Source: Bradyrhizobium sp. SRL28 (lineage in GTDB: Bacteria > Pseudomonadota > Alphaproteobacteria > Rhizobiales > Xanthobacteraceae). Taken from it: a DNA stretch of 64,000 nt. The notes under the pieces were generated by a model, which saw only the letters and a program-made list of their open reading frames with translations, searched no databases and had not been told where the DNA came from. This document shows, in pieces, positions 24,571 through 33,198 of this stretch; position 1 is the stretch's first letter; each line of letters opens with the position of its first letter. The stretch spans positions 1-64,000 of the forward strand of contig NZ_JAHEAG010000018.1 of assembly GCF_018596315.1 (NCBI RefSeq). Reading direction: 5' to 3'. The position numbers and the translations under genes were made by a program.

Positions 24571-24646
24571 GAGCATGATCTCCGCGCAAACGCGTTCCGC
24601 GTTTGTCGCGAGGGAAAACCGGTGCCCACTTTTCCGGATCATGCTC
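24571..24646. repeat. palindromic repeat, GAGCATGATC arms
   Basis: Arms GAGCATGATC and GATCATGCTC enclose ACGCGTTCCGCGTTTGTCGC and AAAACCGGTGCCCACTTTTCC. The same internal blocks occur near 5484. It ends 1 nt before the chemoreceptor stop and may terminate that gene. Confidence 0.65.
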
Positions 24647-24647
24647 C

Positions 24648-26732
24648 CTACGCCGCACGGACCTCCGACAGGAAGCGGTTGACCTGTCCGGCGAGATCCT
24701 TGGACTGCGAGGACAATTGCTCGGCCGCGCCGAGCACCTGATTGGCGGCGGCGCCGGTGTCGTCGGCGGCCTTCTGCACGCCGGTGATGTTGGAATTGAC
24801 CTCTTGGGTGCCGCGCGCGGCTTCCTGCACGCTGCGGGAGATTTCCTTGGTCGCGGAGCCTTGTTCCTCGATCGCGGCCGCAATCGCGGTGCCGATCTGG
24901 TCGATCTCGGCGATCACGTTGGCGACGTTCTGGATCGCCGTCACGGTCTGGTCGCTCGCCGCCTGGATCGAGGCGATCTGCTCGGAGATTTCGGTGGTGG
25001 CCTTTGCGGTCTGGCCGGCCAGCGATTTGACTTCGGAGGCGACGACGGCAAAGCCGCGGCCGGCATCGCCGGCGCGTGCGGCCTCGATGGTCGCGTTCAG
25101 CGCCAGCAGGTTGGTCTGCGCGGCAATGCTCTGGATCAGCGTCACGACGTCGCCGATCTTCTGCGCGCCCTCGGCGAGCGAGCGGGCGCTGTCGCCGGTG
25201 CGCCGCGCATTGTCGACCGCGCGGGCGGCGATCTCGGTCGATTGCGCGACCTGGCGGCCGATTTCCGAGATCGAGGAGGCCAGTTCCTCGGTGGCGCTCG
25301 CCACCGTCTGCACGTTGGCGGAAGTCTGTTCGGAAGCGGCGGCGACGATGGCTGCCTGACGATTGGTGAGGGTTGCGGTCGATGACATCGACTGCGCGGT
25401 GTCTTCCATGACTGACGATGCCGACGACAGCCCGCCGACGAGTTCGGTGACCTTGGCTTCGAACACGCGGGTGAGTTCGTCGAGCACCTGGGCGCGGCGC
25501 ATCTTGCCGTCGCTCTCGGCGGCCTTTTCGGCGGCGAGCCGTTCCGCCTCGATCATGCTTTCCTTGAAGACACCGACGGCAGCAGCCATCGCTCCGATCT
25601 CATCGCCGCGCCCGGCGCCGGCGATTTCTCCGGATACGTCACCGCTGGCCAGCCGCGTCATCGTGGCGGTGAGGTCGACGATCGGCTTGCAGACACGGCG
25701 GCGCATCATCACGATCAGCGCGGCGCTGGCGGTGACAACCGCGACCAGCCCTGCGAGCGCGATCAGGAAGCTGAACCGTGCTGCGGAATAGTTTGTGCCG
25801 AGGATGTGTTCGGCGTTGTCGTAAAAGGCGTTGCGCAGCTCGACCACCGAGCCGAGGCCGATTTGCGACTCCGCGTAAAAAACGTCGACATCGTGCTCGT
25901 ATTTGCCGGTGGCCGCGCCATCCTTGACGAGCTTCACTTCCTTGCCAAAACGCTCGACATAGAGCTCGTTCATCTTGTTGAGCGCCGCCGCCACGTTGGA
26001 GGGCGTCGCGGGATTCCCGCGCAATTCCTGCAGCGACATCAGGATCTGGTCGGCGCGGCCCTGCGAGCGGCTGAATTCCATCTTTTCGGCCTCGGTGGCG
26101 GCGCGCTTGGCGCCGACGAGGTTCTTGTGGATGCTGGCGTTGTAGCCGCCGACGTCGCGCAGGTTCCAGGCGACGTTGGCGTAAACCGCCTGCCGATAGG
26201 CGTCGCCGTCGAGCAGCGCCATACGGCGGACCTGCTCGTCGAGCAGCTTGGTGACCGCGGCGTTGAACACGGCATTGTCGGCGACGATTTTTCTGGCGGC
26301 ATCCTTGCGCGCTTCGGCCGGACCGTCGATCGCCTTGTCGATGGCGTCACGCAGCGCGTTGAATTTCACGTTCAGCTCGTCGATGCCGGTGCCGATCGCA
26401 GCGGCATCATCGAGTGCGCCGGACAGGTTCTTGCGGACCGCATTCATCTTGTCGCGCGCATTGTCGGTGTTCTTGCGGAGTTTTTCGTTGAGCTCCTTGC
26501 GGACCGCCGGATCGACGGCGGGCGGGCCATAGAGGATATTGGTGGAAAAGCCGCGCTCGGAATTCATGTAGCGCGGGATGTCGCCGACGGCGCGCACCAC
26601 CTCCAGCCGGCTCTGCGCGACCGAGACCTTCTCCATGGTCTGATATTTTGATACCGCCACATAGACGGCGAGGCCGCCACCGACGGCGGAAAGCGAGACA
26701 ATGGCAGCGGTGAGGAGGGTGCCGATTTTCAT
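24648..26732 (-). CDS. methyl-accepting chemotaxis protein
   Basis: A 694-residue chemoreceptor. Membrane helix 1 about 7-29, a large periplasmic helical sensor about 30-315, helix 2 about 318-342 (FSFLIALAGLVAVVTASAALIVM), HAMP domain with PIVDLTATMTRLASGDVSGEI, and a cytoplasmic signalling domain with the hallmark hairpin tip AAQTNLLALNATIEAARAGD. The C-terminus ends FLSEVRAA without a CheR-tether pentapeptide. Likely transduces a periplasmic small-molecule signal to CheA/CheW; no che genes are adjacent, as is common for dispersed receptors. Ligand unknown. Confidence 0.95.
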   Translation of the reverse strand: MKIGTLLTAAIVSLSAVGGGLAVYVAVSKYQTMEKVSVAQSRLEVVRAVGDIPRYMNSERGFSTNILYGPPAVDPAVRKELNEKLRKNTDNARDKMNAVRKNLSGALDDAAAIGTGIDELNVKFNALRDAIDKAIDGPAEARKDAARKIVADNAVFNAAVTKLLDEQVRRMALLDGDAYRQAVYANVAWNLRDVGGYNASIHKNLVGAKRAATEAEKMEFSRSQGRADQILMSLQELRGNPATPSNVAAALNKMNELYVERFGKEVKLVKDGAATGKYEHDVDVFYAESQIGLGSVVELRNAFYDNAEHILGTNYSAARFSFLIALAGLVAVVTASAALIVMMRRRVCKPIVDLTATMTRLASGDVSGEIAGAGRGDEIGAMAAAVGVFKESMIEAERLAAEKAAESDGKMRRAQVLDELTRVFEAKVTELVGGLSSASSVMEDTAQSMSSTATLTNRQAAIVAAASEQTSANVQTVASATEELASSISEIGRQVAQSTEIAARAVDNARRTGDSARSLAEGAQKIGDVVTLIQSIAAQTNLLALNATIEAARAGDAGRGFAVVASEVKSLAGQTAKATTEISEQIASIQAASDQTVTAIQNVANVIAEIDQIGTAIAAAIEEQGSATKEISRSVQEAARGTQEVNSNITGVQKAADDTGAAANQVLGAAEQLSSQSKDLAGQVNRFLSEVRAA

Positions 26733-26893
26733 GAGATTTCAGACCATTTGCGCTGGCGCGGACGTGCGGGCCACCAGTATAGGTGGTGCAACTTAATCCA
26801 GGGTTTACGGTGGGGCATGTCACACCGGCCCGTTGCATTTCGTCTTGGTGACATGGCGCGGGATGCCGCGGCTTCAGAGAGAGGAGCGAGGCA

Positions 26894-27643
26894 ATGAAGA
26901 TCGTTATCATCGGCGGTACGGGCTTGATCGGCTCGAAACTGGCCGCGTTGCTCCGGACGCGTGGCCATGAGGTGCTGCAGGCGTCGCCGAGCAGGGGCGT
27001 CAACGCGGTGACCGGGGAGGGCCTGCAAGCGGCGCTTGCGGGCGCCGACATCGTCGTCGACGTGTCGAATTCGCCCTCGTTCGAGGACAAGGCGGTGCTG
27101 AACTTCTTCGAGACGGGGACGCGCAACCTGATCGCGGCTGTGCAGCAGGCCGGCGTACGGCATTGCGTCGCGCTGTCGATCGTCGGCACCGACCGGCTCG
27201 AGAGCAGCGGCTATTTCCGTGCCAAACTGGCACAGGAGCGGCTGATCGCGAATTCCGGCCTGGCCTATACGATCCTGCGCGCCACCCAGTTTTTCGAATT
27301 CGTCGGCGCGATCGCGGATTCCGGGCGCAGGGATGGCGCGGTCCATGCCTCCAGCCAGTTGATGCAGCCGTTGCTTTCCGACGATGTCGCCGCAGCGCTC
27401 GCCGATGTGACCCTCGGCGAGCCTGCCAACGGCATATGCGAGGTCGCAGGTCCCGAAGCGGCGCCGCTTGCGGACTTCGTCGGCCGCTGGCTCCGCAAGC
27501 AGGGCGATACCAGCAGGATCGTGGCGGGCGCTGACGTGCCGTATTACGGCGCACCGCTCGCGTTGCGCACGCTGGTGCCGGACGACGGCGCGCGGATCAT
27601 GCCGACGCGTTTCGACGATTGGCTGGACAGGGCGGCGGCGTGA
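26894..27643 (+). CDS. NmrA-like atypical SDR, NAD(P)-binding
   Basis: A 249-residue protein with the atypical SDR Rossmann motif MKIVIIGGTGLIGSKLAALL. After VVDVSNSPSFED it has the NmrA/HSCARG-like segment NLIAAVQQAGVRHCVALSIVGTDRL, a YFRAKLAQERLI helix in place of YxxxK, and YTILRATQFFEF. These features match the NAD(P)H-binding SDR_a5-type proteins annotated as NmrA or oxidoreductases. GAGAGAGGAGCGAGGCA precedes the ATG, a strong ribosome site. Possible redox sensor or reductase; substrate unknown. Divergent from the chemoreceptor. Confidence 0.87.
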   Translation: MKIVIIGGTGLIGSKLAALLRTRGHEVLQASPSRGVNAVTGEGLQAALAGADIVVDVSNSPSFEDKAVLNFFETGTRNLIAAVQQAGVRHCVALSIVGTDRLESSGYFRAKLAQERLIANSGLAYTILRATQFFEFVGAIADSGRRDGAVHASSQLMQPLLSDDVAAALADVTLGEPANGICEVAGPEAAPLADFVGRWLRKQGDTSRIVAGADVPYYGAPLALRTLVPDDGARIMPTRFDDWLDRAAA

Positions 27644-27696
27644 GTGCGGGCCGGCTGTCTGCGTGGTGACGATGTGCGCAATGCGCCACGCGGAAG

Positions 27697-27802
27697 TCGT
27701 CGTCCCCCGCGCATGCGGGGGATCCAGTACGCCGCGGCTTCTCGATTCAATCACTTCTGTCTCTGGGATACTGGGTCACCCGCATTCGCGGGTGACGACG
27801 AG
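27697..27802. repeat. REP3 palindromic element
   Basis: About 105 bp with arms CGTCGTCCCCCGCGCATGCGG and CCGCATTCGCGGGTGACGACG around a GATCCAGTACGCC / GGGATACTGGGTC inner pair. This type is frequent between Bradyrhizobium genes; only one copy in the window. Confidence 0.65.
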
Positions 27803-27810
27803 TGAATACG

Positions 27811-28310
27811 CGTTCGCGATCTCGCGACATGAACTGTCCGAGGTTTGCCTGAAACTTCCCACCCTCTTGAAGAGGGCGCAGGGAAGACCGGGTGCTTGCT
27901 GCACCCGCGGTCTCGCGTGCGATTTGCGCAAACAAAAGTGCACACGAGCATACAGGGCAGCGGGAGCATTCCGGCCTTCCCTGCGCAATGGCTTTACGGC
28001 TTACTTCGTGCTCTCCCCGGAGAACGGCTCTCTTGCCTCCGTCGCCCCCGAGAAGCTTCGCTTCTCTGGGACTTAGCGCCAGCACCGCGGCGCCCGAACC
28101 ACACGACTTCGCCGTACGCTTGAGCCACACACGTCAGTCGCAGCTCTCGCGTCCATCGCATCTCACCGCGCGTTCGTGACGATGGCCAACGCCCCTCATC
28201 CGCCGTGAGACGGGCGGAGTTATGCCGGTGATTTGGTCTGCAAGTTAAGCGGAATATTTTTGCAAATGGGGCTGGACAGGTTTTGGGTGATTTGCCCGAC
28301 AAGTGATTTT
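27811..28310 (-). repeat. ~500-bp structured dispersed element, copy A (possible ncRNA or non-autonomous mobile element)
   Basis: This stretch is homologous along its length to 57165-57665. Key paired segments, read on the plus strand: GCGCAGGGAAG (27876-27886) pairs with CTTCCCTGCGC (27976-27986); inside it GACCGGGTGC-TTGCT-GCACCCGCGGTC forms a hairpin; before it CCCTCTTGAAGAGGG is a hairpin; near 28052 GAGAAGCTTCGCTTCTC is a hairpin whose sequence differs in copy B. Conserved blocks include CCGGAGAACGGCTCTCTTGC and TAGCGCCAGCACCGCGGCGC. Open frames in it differ between the copies and end irregularly, so it is not protein coding. The strand is inferred: read on minus it gives GGCGACGGAGGCAAGAGAGC followed by CGTTCTCCGGGGAGAGC, reminiscent of large structured RNAs. 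Confidence 0.7.
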
Positions 28311-28332
28311 TGTCACACCGTTGCCTCCATTT

Positions 28333-28410
28333 CGTCATTGCGAGCGCAGCGAAGCAATCCATAGCGCGGCTTGCTGAGACGTGGATTGCTTCGCTTCGCT
28401 CGCAATGACG
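28333..28410. repeat. REP4 palindromic element, copy A
   Basis: Arms CGTCATTGCGAGCGCAGCGA and GCTTCGCTCGCAATGACG with inner AAGCAATCCA / TGGATTGCTT. A second copy lies at 57082-57159. Each copy sits beside a copy of the ~500-bp element, on opposite sides. Confidence 0.8.
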
Positions 28411-28501
28411 TTTGGGGAGCAGCGCGCGCGCCATCAAAGAACATGACCGGCGATAGATGGTGGGCACGGCGCAAACGCGCCTTTGCCCACCCTACGACGC
28501 A

Positions 28502-28756
28502 TCATTGCGTTTCTTCGGTCGCGCTCTTTGCGGCGGAATGGGGTTGAGCTGACGCCTTGGCACCCGTCTCCTGACAGGGCAGTTGCGCCCACGAACCGTC
28601 GGCCGCCTGCTGATAGGCATGGCAGGTGGCGACCGCGGGCGCCTCGGTTGCCTTCGCCGCAGGGGAATTCGTGCTGGAGTTCCTGGCGAGCGTCGGCGCC
28701 GCCAAAGTGAGGAGGGCGGCCGCCGCACCGAAGAAGATCGCTTGCCCTAACCGCAT
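28502..28756 (-). CDS. small secreted protein, 84 aa
   Basis: Signal peptide MRLGQAIFFGAAAALLTLAAPTLA, then a short low-complexity mature chain with two cysteines (VATCHAYQQA and QLPCQETGA) that could form one disulfide. I start at 28756, where AAGGAG lies 7 nt before the ATG, not at the longer in-frame start at 28927. The mature part (about 60 residues, rich in Ala, Thr and Ser) resembles other rhizobial periplasmic small proteins but no named family. The role is unknown. Confidence 0.72.
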   Translation of the reverse strand: MRLGQAIFFGAAAALLTLAAPTLARNSSTNSPAAKATEAPAVATCHAYQQAADGSWAQLPCQETGAKASAQPHSAAKSATEETQ

Positions 28757-28972
28757 GGGAGTTCTCCTTATCTCGAAAGCGAATGCCTTCTTCTTCCTAA
28801 AGAGGATTGTGGAAATTTTTGGAAATGCTGGGGAGTGTTGGCAGTGCTTGCTTAACGCTTTGCAAACGCGCGGGGCTGATGCGCCGCAGCGACGAATTCT
28901 GTTCTCGTGCTCGGGAACCAGTTCCATCGGCCGTGCGTTGGCTTGGCATCATGGCGAAGGCGAGGGGCGTCC

Positions 28973-29212
28973 ATGCGTCCGGGAAAGTCACTCTTCAACG
29001 CACTGCTTACCCATTTCCTGATGGGCGTGGCCCTTGGGCTGTCGCTGGTCCTGTTGCTTGGCCTGATCGATGCCTTCCATGTCAGGGACCTCGTTGCCAA
29101 AAGCGGCGCACCTGTTCAGACCACGCTGATGCTGGTCACGACCTACGGGCTGATGTTCGGCATCGGCGCGGCGCTGACCGGCCTGGTGCTGACGTTGGAA
29201 GACGAGAGCTGA
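28973..29212 (+). CDS. small two-helix membrane protein, 79 aa
   Basis: MRPGKSLFNALLTHFLMGVA starts helix 1 (about 8-34) and TTLMLVTTYGLMFGIGAALTGLVL forms helix 2 (about 50-73); the C-terminus LTLEDES is acidic. GAGGGG lies five nt before the ATG at 28973. Convergent with the membrane protein gene at 29233 (20 nt between stops). I do not recognise a family; an inner-membrane location is clear from the helices, the function is not. Confidence 0.7.
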   Translation: MRPGKSLFNALLTHFLMGVALGLSLVLLLGLIDAFHVRDLVAKSGAPVQTTLMLVTTYGLMFGIGAALTGLVLTLEDES

Positions 29213-29232
29213 AGCTAAGGCGGTCTGCCTGA

Positions 29233-29667
29233 TCAACGGCGCAGGCGGGCGATCGTGCCGGCGATGATCTGCATGGCGACGCCGACCACCCATCCGGCCA
29301 TGATCATCAATATCCATGCCAGATGCGGATCGTGGCGCAGCACGATCACGCCGACGCTAGCGAACGCCGAGAACGCTGCGAGGAAGGTGCCGATCGCGCT
29401 GAGCAGTTCCGGCGTATCGATCTTGCCGACCCAGGCGCCATCGGCGGGCCGACCGGTCGATGCGGTGAAGGGCAAGGGCGGCGTATCGATGCCTAGGTAA
29501 AAGCCGACGGCGCCGCCGATCATCATCAGGAGCAGGAAGGCCTGATTGGTGAGTGCGGAATGGCTCGTTCCCACCAGAGCCGCCACAAACAACCCGCTCG
29601 CCGCGCCTGCCATGGCAAGACCAAGGCGTTCCAGAACGTGGGCGACTTTTCGAACGCGGGTTCTCAT
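29233..29667 (-). CDS. hypothetical membrane protein, 144 aa
   Basis: Four predicted membrane helices: LGLAMAGAASGLFVAALVG, AFLLLMMIGGAVGFYLGID, LLSAIGTFLAAFSAFASVGVIVL and HLAWILMIMAGWVVGVAMQIIAG, with a basic N-terminus (MRTRVRKVAHVLERL) and a basic C-terminus (ARLRR). The loop between helices 2 and 3 holds PPLPFTASTGRPADGAWVGK. No catalytic motif visible. Stands alone on the minus strand. Possibly a stress-related or transporter-associated inner-membrane protein; that is a guess. Confidence 0.72.
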   Translation of the reverse strand: MRTRVRKVAHVLERLGLAMAGAASGLFVAALVGTSHSALTNQAFLLLMMIGGAVGFYLGIDTPPLPFTASTGRPADGAWVGKIDTPELLSAIGTFLAAFSAFASVGVIVLRHDPHLAWILMIMAGWVVGVAMQIIAGTIARLRR

Positions 29668-30100
29668 GGTGGTGGGCCCGCCGGTTACAAGCCAAGGTTA
29701 GGACGATTTTGGGCGAGGTGGAAGCAACCTGACGGTGCAGCAATGAGCGGAATTGATCCAGCGCAAGGCGCGGAACGCGCCTCGCGACTTCGCGCTTGCA
29801 GCTCGCGCAAGATGGATCCGTCCGTATTGCAGCGCCTGTGGAGAAAAGCACTGATGTCGCGGTGAAAAGATTGGACACCCATTTCATTGACCAATTCGGC
29901 GAACCGCCGGATATTTGATGCACCATGTTCAGGGTCACCGCATGAGATTGAATCCAAAGCCAGCCGTGGGCGATATGCGCAAGCGCATCACCCGTCGCTG
30001 CGTCTCGGCGGCGACCGGCGCCTGTTGCTGATCCTCCCGTAGCAAACCCAGAGATCACGCACTCGACAGGAGCGCCGACATTGTCGGCGAATGAGCACCC
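29668..30100. other. intergenic stretch without supported gene
   Basis: About 430 bp. Open frames crossing it on either strand have no ribosome sites and continue into genes in other frames. No strong hairpin or repeat seen. Confidence 0.4.
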
Positions 30101-30301
30101 ATGTCCAAAGCCTACATCATCGAAGTTCACAACCGCACCGCCGGTATCGTCGCAGGCGACGAGCGCGGGTTCACCTTCTTCTCCTCCGATCGCGCTTTCG
30201 ATCGTCTCGATGGCCGCGATTTCCGCTCGGCCCGCGAGGCGGAGCGCGCGGCGAGGGCGGTACTGGGCGGCAGGCAAACTAGCACGCATTCGCCGTCGTG
30301 A
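30101..30301 (+). CDS. small conserved protein, 66 aa
   Basis: MSKAYIIEVHNRTAGIVAGD begins a compact alpha/beta sequence, followed by ERGFTFFSSDRAFDRLDGRD and a helix FRSAREAERAARAVLGG. The regular strand-strand-strand-helix pattern and the ATG context support a genuine gene. No signal, cysteines or membrane segments. It precedes the SsuA-like gene by 35 nt on the same strand, so they may be co-transcribed. No family recognised. Confidence 0.68.
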   Translation: MSKAYIIEVHNRTAGIVAGDERGFTFFSSDRAFDRLDGRDFRSAREAERAARAVLGGRQTSTHSPS

Positions 30302-30336
30302 ATCGACGGCTCGATCAAACCGGAAAGGAAGAACGC

Positions 30337-31296
30337 ATGACCACGAGAAGAAATATCATCGCCGGCGCGTTGATCTTCGCATCGCTCGCGATGTCGCCCG
30401 CACAAGCGCAGGCACAGGACAAGCCAACGGAAATCCGCATCGGCACGCAGAAGGGCGGGTTCTTTCCGGCTGTGCGGCAGCGCCGCACGGTCGAGGATGC
30501 CTTCAAGCCGCTCGGCATCGAGATCAAGTGGGTGGATTTCCAGTTTGGTCCGCCGCTGCTGGAGGCAATCAATGTCGGCAGCGTCGACTTCGGTTTCGTC
30601 GGCGATTCCCCGCCGATCTTTGCCCAGGCGGGTGGCGCGAGGATACGATACGTGGCCGCCGTCAAATCTGACGGCAACAATCAGGCGATCATCGTTCCCA
30701 AGGACTCGCCGATCAAAAGGATTGCCGATCTCAAGGGCAAACGTATCGCCTTCGCCAAGGGATCGAGCGCGAATAATCTGCTGGTCGCGGCGCTGGAGAA
30801 GGCCGGGCTTTCCTATGGCGATATTTCGCCGGCGCCGCTCGCGCCGGCCGATGCGACGGCAGCCTTCCTCAAGGGCTCGGTCGAAGCATGGTCGATCTGG
30901 GATCCCTACCTGGCGCTCGCCGAGCTGAAGGAGAATGCGCGGGTTATCGTTTTCGACAAGGACGTGCACAAGCCCAATGCGTTCTATATCGCGGGATCGG
31001 ACTTCGTGGACAAGCATCCGACACTGGTAGCGAAGCTCAACGCCGTCTTTGCCTCGGAGGGACGGTGGGCGGATAGCCATCACGACGAGGTGGCGAAGGC
31101 GCAGGCTGAGGCGACCGGTGTCGATATCGACGCGGTCAAGCGCTTCGTCTCTCGCTCGAGCTACCGCGTCGTGCCTGTCGACGACGAGGCCGTCAGGAGC
31201 CAGCAGGCGATTGCCGACCGTTTTGCGAAGCTCGGCCTGATTCCGAAACCGGTCAACGTGTCTGACATCATCTGGAAATGGTCGCCGGGGTCCTGA
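30337..31296 (+). CDS. ssuA: SsuA-like aliphatic sulfonate-binding protein
   Basis: A 319-residue periplasmic binding protein. Signal peptide about 1-27 (RRNIIAGALIFASLAMSPAQAQA), then IRIGTQKGGFFPAVRQ, the family segments VDFQFGPPLLEAINVGSVDFGFVGDSPPIFAQAGG and VPKDSPIKRIADLKGKRIAFAKGSSANNLLVAALEKAGL, and AWSIWDPYLALAE. These are the hallmarks of the SsuA/TauA sulfonate binders. AAGGAAG lies seven nt before the ATG at 30337; the in-frame upstream start at 30298 lacks one. No ssuB/ssuC or monooxygenase genes are adjacent, so it is an orphan or serves a distant transporter. Symbol tentative. Confidence 0.87.
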   Translation: MTTRRNIIAGALIFASLAMSPAQAQAQDKPTEIRIGTQKGGFFPAVRQRRTVEDAFKPLGIEIKWVDFQFGPPLLEAINVGSVDFGFVGDSPPIFAQAGGARIRYVAAVKSDGNNQAIIVPKDSPIKRIADLKGKRIAFAKGSSANNLLVAALEKAGLSYGDISPAPLAPADATAAFLKGSVEAWSIWDPYLALAELKENARVIVFDKDVHKPNAFYIAGSDFVDKHPTLVAKLNAVFASEGRWADSHHDEVAKAQAEATGVDIDAVKRFVSRSSYRVVPVDDEAVRSQQAIADRFAKLGLIPKPVNVSDIIWKWSPGS

Positions 31297-31455
31297 TCCC
31301 GAGCGCATCTATTCCGGATATCCGGGCACGTATGGGGCGGACATGGCGGGTCCGCCCCATTTTGTTGGAGGGCGTTCCGTCGGAGATGGGTTGCGCCGAA
31401 CCGCAATTGATGGCGGACTGCGGGCCGCTTGCAACGCCTTCGGGAGCCGACCGTC

Positions 31456-32241
31456 ATGAGCATCTTCGACAATCCATTCGATCCCGCGCGCGAGGCAGCG
31501 CTCGTCACCGGTGCGGGCAACGGGATCGGCCGCGCGATTGCGCAGGCGCTGGTGGGCGAGGGCGTGCGCACGTTGTTTGCGGACGTGAATCCGGAAACGG
31601 TAACTGCGGCGATCAAAGCGTCGCCGCGACCGGAGCTCGCCGTGCCCTGGGTCGGCGATCTCGCCGATCCTGCCGCGCGCGAGGCGCTGCTGGCGGAAGC
31701 AGCCAGCGCGCTGGGGCGCGTGACGCATTTCGTGCACAGCGCCTCGCCGCCGCGGCGCGAAGCCGATCACGTGCTTGGCGTCAGCACGGAGACCTGGGCG
31801 CAGATGCATGCGGTGAACCTTGAAGCCGGATTCCATCTCGCGCGCGAACTGGCGCGAAAGCTGATCGCCGGCAAACAGCCCGGCTCGTTCCTGCTGCTGA
31901 CGTCGCTGCATGCCGGCACCCCGCGCAACCTGCCGCATTACTCGACGTCGAAGGCGGGGCTTTCGATGCTGGTGAAGGAATTGGCCAAGACGTTCGGCCG
32001 CTTCGACATCCGCGTCAACGCGCTGGTGCCCGGCGCGATCGCGGCCGGCGGCTTCGTCGCCGATCCCGCGCTCGCAAGACACATTCCGCTCGGGCGGCTC
32101 GGGCAGGCCGGGGATCTTGCGCCGCTGGCGCTGGCGGTGCTGTCGAACCGGATATCGGCTTACGTCACGGGCGCCGCGATCGTGATCGACGGCGGCCTGT
32201 CGCTGACGAACTGGTTCGAGCCGCCGGAGTTGGATTTGTAG
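31456..32241 (+). CDS. SDR-family oxidoreductase
   Basis: A 261-residue classical short-chain dehydrogenase. AALVTGAGNGIGRAIAQALV carries the TGxxxGIG motif, LLLTSLHAG the catalytic Ser region and YSTSKAGLSMLVKELAKTF the Tyr-x3-Lys pair; the C-terminal VTGAAIVIDGGLSL is typical. The ATG at 31456 has GGAG upstream; the frame is open to 31429. The stop is followed at once by a REP2 element. Pteridine-reductase-like spacing in the C-terminal half, but the substrate cannot be assigned. Confidence 0.9.
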   Translation: MSIFDNPFDPAREAALVTGAGNGIGRAIAQALVGEGVRTLFADVNPETVTAAIKASPRPELAVPWVGDLADPAAREALLAEAASALGRVTHFVHSASPPRREADHVLGVSTETWAQMHAVNLEAGFHLARELARKLIAGKQPGSFLLLTSLHAGTPRNLPHYSTSKAGLSMLVKELAKTFGRFDIRVNALVPGAIAAGGFVADPALARHIPLGRLGQAGDLAPLALAVLSNRISAYVTGAAIVIDGGLSLTNWFEPPELDL

Positions 32242-32243
32242 TT

Positions 32244-32330
32244 GGATGGCGGATTAGCGATAGCGTAATCCGCCATCCGCCGCGTCTTGCTTGTCTGGCG
32301 GATTACGCCTTCGGCTAATCCGCCCTACGG
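32244..32330. repeat. REP2 palindromic element
   Basis: Outer arm TAATCCGCCCTACG with the partner GGATGGCGGATTAGCGATAG, and inner arms GCGTAATCCGCCA / TGGCGGATTACGC. Begins 3 nt after the SDR stop. Confidence 0.8.
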
Positions 32331-32352
32331 TCCTTGCGCGCAATCACCCGAT

Positions 32353-33039
32353 CTATTCAGTTGGCTTTTCGTCTCGTTCTAGCTGGGGTTTTTCATATAA
32401 GACGGCGTTCAACAAAGAACGGTGCACCTCGATCTTTCCGTTGTAGCTGATCAATCCAAGCTTGCGAAATTTATTCAGAAAATAACTCACCCGGGGTCGG
32501 GTCGTTCCGATCATCTCCGCCAGGGTTCCTTGATTGATCGAAGCATCGATTGGCGTTGGCTTTTCATCTTTTCCGAAATTGGCCAGCAGTAGAAGAAGGC
32601 GCGCGAGCCGCTTCTCGCTCGAATTGAATAGCTGATCGATCAAATCTTCTTCAATGCGATTGCTTCGGGTCACCAGGTAAGTCACGAAAAGTTCTGAAAA
32701 CCTTGGCTCCTTCCGGAGCGCCGCCAGCATCGCCTTCCGCGTTATCGAGGTGACAATGCACTCCTCCAATGCCCTCGCGGTTCCAACGCGGATCGCCTGG
32801 CCATTCAAACATCCCTCGCCGAAAAATTGCGCAGTCTCCAATATGCCGACGACCGCTTCTTTGCCCTGCTCGGAAACAACGGTCACCTTGACCTTGCCCG
32901 ATTGGATGTAAAAAATCTGATCAGCCTCTTCGCCCTGGGCGAAGATGATCCGGCCTTTACGGTACTTCTGTATCGTTTTGCCGGTCCCGACTTTGGCTAG
33001 AAAAGCCTGAGGATCGAACGGTCGCTTTGCTGACTTCAC
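32353..33039 (-). CDS. Crp/Fnr-family transcriptional regulator
   Basis: A 228-residue regulator: cyclic-nucleotide-binding-like domain about 25-140 (YRKGRIIFAQGEEADQIFYIQSGKVKVTVVSEQGKEAVVGIL, FFGEGCLNGQ), dimer helix, then a winged helix about 160-215 (INQGTLAEMIGTTRPRVSYFLNKFRKLGLISYNGKIEVH). No N-terminal Fe-S cysteines, so it is not an FNR-type oxygen sensor; the phosphate-binding cassette of cAMP binders (GExxx...RxA) is only partly present. Effector unknown. It faces the zinc-ribbon/HWE-kinase island across 160 bp, an attractive but unproven regulatory link. Confidence 0.9.
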   Translation of the reverse strand: MKSAKRPFDPQAFLAKVGTGKTIQKYRKGRIIFAQGEEADQIFYIQSGKVKVTVVSEQGKEAVVGILETAQFFGEGCLNGQAIRVGTARALEECIVTSITRKAMLAALRKEPRFSELFVTYLVTRSNRIEEDLIDQLFNSSEKRLARLLLLLANFGKDEKPTPIDASINQGTLAEMIGTTRPRVSYFLNKFRKLGLISYNGKIEVHRSLLNAVLYEKPQLERDEKPTE

Positions 33040-33198
33040 AAGCCCCTCCTTTGGACCAGTGATGCCTAAATATTAAAAAGGGTGCGTGGTGGTCAATATT
33101 GACCAGCGGACCAGTTTCCCAGGTGAGAAAATCACCCGGTCAGTAGCCGGTGTCCGGCAGCGTGTCGTGCACCAGCCTGATCCAAGAGGGGTGCCCGC

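Noticed and set aside
27747..28130. open frames on both strands of the ~500-bp element
   Set aside because: They are not shared between the two copies; the conserved signal is in base pairing, not codons.
27697..28410. CRISPR array
   Set aside because: The repeats are single palindromic elements without regular spacers.
29357..30289. 310-residue minus-strand open frame
   Set aside because: It crosses the membrane protein gene in another frame and the gene at 30101 antisense; no start site or domain.
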